Source: an uncultured Paraglaciecola sp. (lineage in GTDB: Bacteria; Pseudomonadota; Gammaproteobacteria; Enterobacterales; Alteromonadaceae). From it: 57,522 bases of DNA. Below the pieces are notes generated by a model. That model searched no databases and was not told the origin of the DNA. It saw only the letters and a program-made list of their open reading frames with translations. Of this stretch, positions 56,584-57,522 are shown in pieces. The stretch spans positions 1 through 57,522 of the forward strand of contig NZ_CAJWCF010000012.1 in NCBI RefSeq assembly GCF_913020055.1. Reading direction: 5' to 3'. How positions within the stretch are numbered: position 1 is the stretch's first letter; each line of letters starts with the position of its first letter. The position numbers and the translations under genes are program-made.

Positions 56584-57522
56584 CTACTTGTCTTGTGACA
56601 AACTGTAAACGTATGCACTCACTAAATGGATTTTCTTTTCACCTAGTGTTGTTTTAAATGAAGGCATTACACCATTGCGACCATGTCTAAGGGTTTCTGT
56701 CAGCACTTTTTCAGTGCCGCCATATAACCAAATTTGATCGGTTAGGTTAGGCGCGCCTAATAATTGATTGCCCTTACCATCTTGGCCATGACAGGCCGCA
56801 CAGATAGCAAATTTAGCTTGGCCAGCGTCTACCTTTGTTTGTTGCAAATCAGGTCTATTACTTAGGCTTAATACATAAGCAACTAATTCTTCTATGCCTG
56901 TCTCACCCATAGAATCTAATTGAGCTGGCATCATACCTTGGCGACCATTAATTAAAGTCTCAGTGATTTTTTCAGGTGTTCCACCATACAACCAATCATC
57001 GTCGGTTAAATTTGGAAAACCCCTTTGACCACGGGCATCAGAACCATGACATTGTGAACAATTTTGACTAAACAAACGTTGACCTATTTTTAATGCTTCC
57101 GGATCTTGGGCTAATTCAGTAATAGGTTGTTGGTAATATCCATCAAAGATAGGTGCAAAAAGTTCATTTGCAAATTCTACTTCTCTATCATATTGATTAA
57201 TTACGCCGTTGGTTTTATTTGCTTCTACAGCAGCCCTAGATTCAGCCAATGATTTGATAGTTTGGTTAGAACTTTGCCAATTCCAAAGACCTTTATAGTT
57301 ACCCAAACCAGGGTATAAGACTAAATAAATAAGACCCCAAACGATACAAATGTAGAATAATATCGTCCACCAACGGGGTAGCTGGTTGTTGAGTTCGATG
57401 ATGCCATCAAACTCATGGTGCATGTCGTCACCTTCTTCTACGCCAGTTTTATTCTGTAAACACCAACGTAGTAATAAATAACAACCTAATATTGACCCCA
57501 GTGTAATCACAGAGATCCAGAT
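56584..57522 (-). CDS. ccoP: cbb3-type cytochrome c oxidase subunit III (5' end outside window)
   Basis: Di-heme cytochrome c subunit of the high-affinity cbb3 oxidase. Visible: the end of the first membrane helix (TLGSILGCYLLL), the conserved GVEEGDDMHHEFDGIIELNNQLPRWW, a second helix, then two CxxCH heme sites, CSQCHGSD and CAACHGQD, each with a distal Met later (GMMPAQ, GVMPSF). The frame is still open at the window edge (ISV before ITLG), so a GTG at 57510 is internal and only a few N-terminal codons are missing. ccoN, ccoO and ccoQ should lie just outside. Confidence 0.95.
   Translation of the reverse strand: MWISVITLGSILGCYLLLRWCLQNKTGVEEGDDMHHEFDGIIELNNQLPRWWTILFYICIVWGLIYLVLYPGLGNYKGLWNWQSSNQTIKSLAESRAAVEANKTNGVINQYDREVEFANELFAPIFDGYYQQPITELAQDPEALKIGQRLFSQNCSQCHGSDARGQRGFPNLTDDDWLYGGTPEKITETLINGRQGMMPAQLDSMGETGIEELVAYVLSLSNRPDLQQTKVDAGQAKFAICAACHGQDGKGNQLLGAPNLTDQIWLYGGTEKVLTETLRHGRNGVMPSFKTTLGEKKIHLVSAYVYSLSQDK

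Overview
The window is ordinary, gene-dense chromosome of a gammaproteobacterium. Gene content (RlmI, CmoM, TtcA, HrpA, ExoI, UspE, FapA-like, CcoHIS, DUF2987, allantoicase/AllA/GlcB) and low GC fit an Alteromonadales member of the Glaciecola/Paraglaciecola type; this placement is inferred from protein look and gene order, not from a search. I see no rRNA, tRNA, prophage, insertion sequence or CRISPR array. Both ends cut genes: a Ser/Thr kinase at the left and ccoP at the right.

Left part (1-15 kb): the tail of a membrane-anchored Ser/Thr kinase; a small protein of the family often labelled 'ribonucleotide reductase subunit alpha'; the anaerobic class III ribonucleotide reductase pair nrdG-nrdD, whose promoter carries a perfect FNR box next to two NrdR-like boxes spaced 32 bp start to start; the yfbR-alaA pair; an LRAT-like protein; a DUF2189 membrane protein; a Lys/Ala-rich histone H1-like protein; a NIF3 protein with cmoM; a glutathione peroxidase; a beta-hydroxyacid dehydrogenase; a FapA/DUF342 protein; and exonuclease I.

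Middle (15-36 kb): a CBS protein and HrpA, a PilZ protein, RlmI, a quinone oxidoreductase, then an allantoate-use cluster (allantoicase, ureidoglycolate lyase, malate synthase G, TetR regulator) that would turn allantoate into urea, glyoxylate and then malate. After a TauE/SafE permease come a tightly packed sirtuin-LysE pair, a three-gene envelope set (membrane protein, Bax-like glucosaminidase, DUF2987 protein), a DUF1232 protein, an rssA-like patatin gene broken by an exact 11-bp tandem duplication, ttcA and a two-gene ABC transporter.

Right part (36-57.5 kb), all on the minus strand: a complete 13-gene complex I operon (nuoA, B, CD fused, E to N), a ferritin-like protein, uspE, a SafE-like membrane protein, and the cbb3 oxidase assembly genes ccoS, ccoI, ccoH, followed at the edge by ccoP. 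The fnr gene that sits between the SafE-like gene and uspE in Shewanella, and beside uspE in E. coli, is absent here, although the nrdG promoter has a consensus FNR site.

I found no clear new multi-gene system. The strongest points for follow-up are the rssA frameshift with its precise cause, the combined FNR/NrdR promoter, and the missing fnr.
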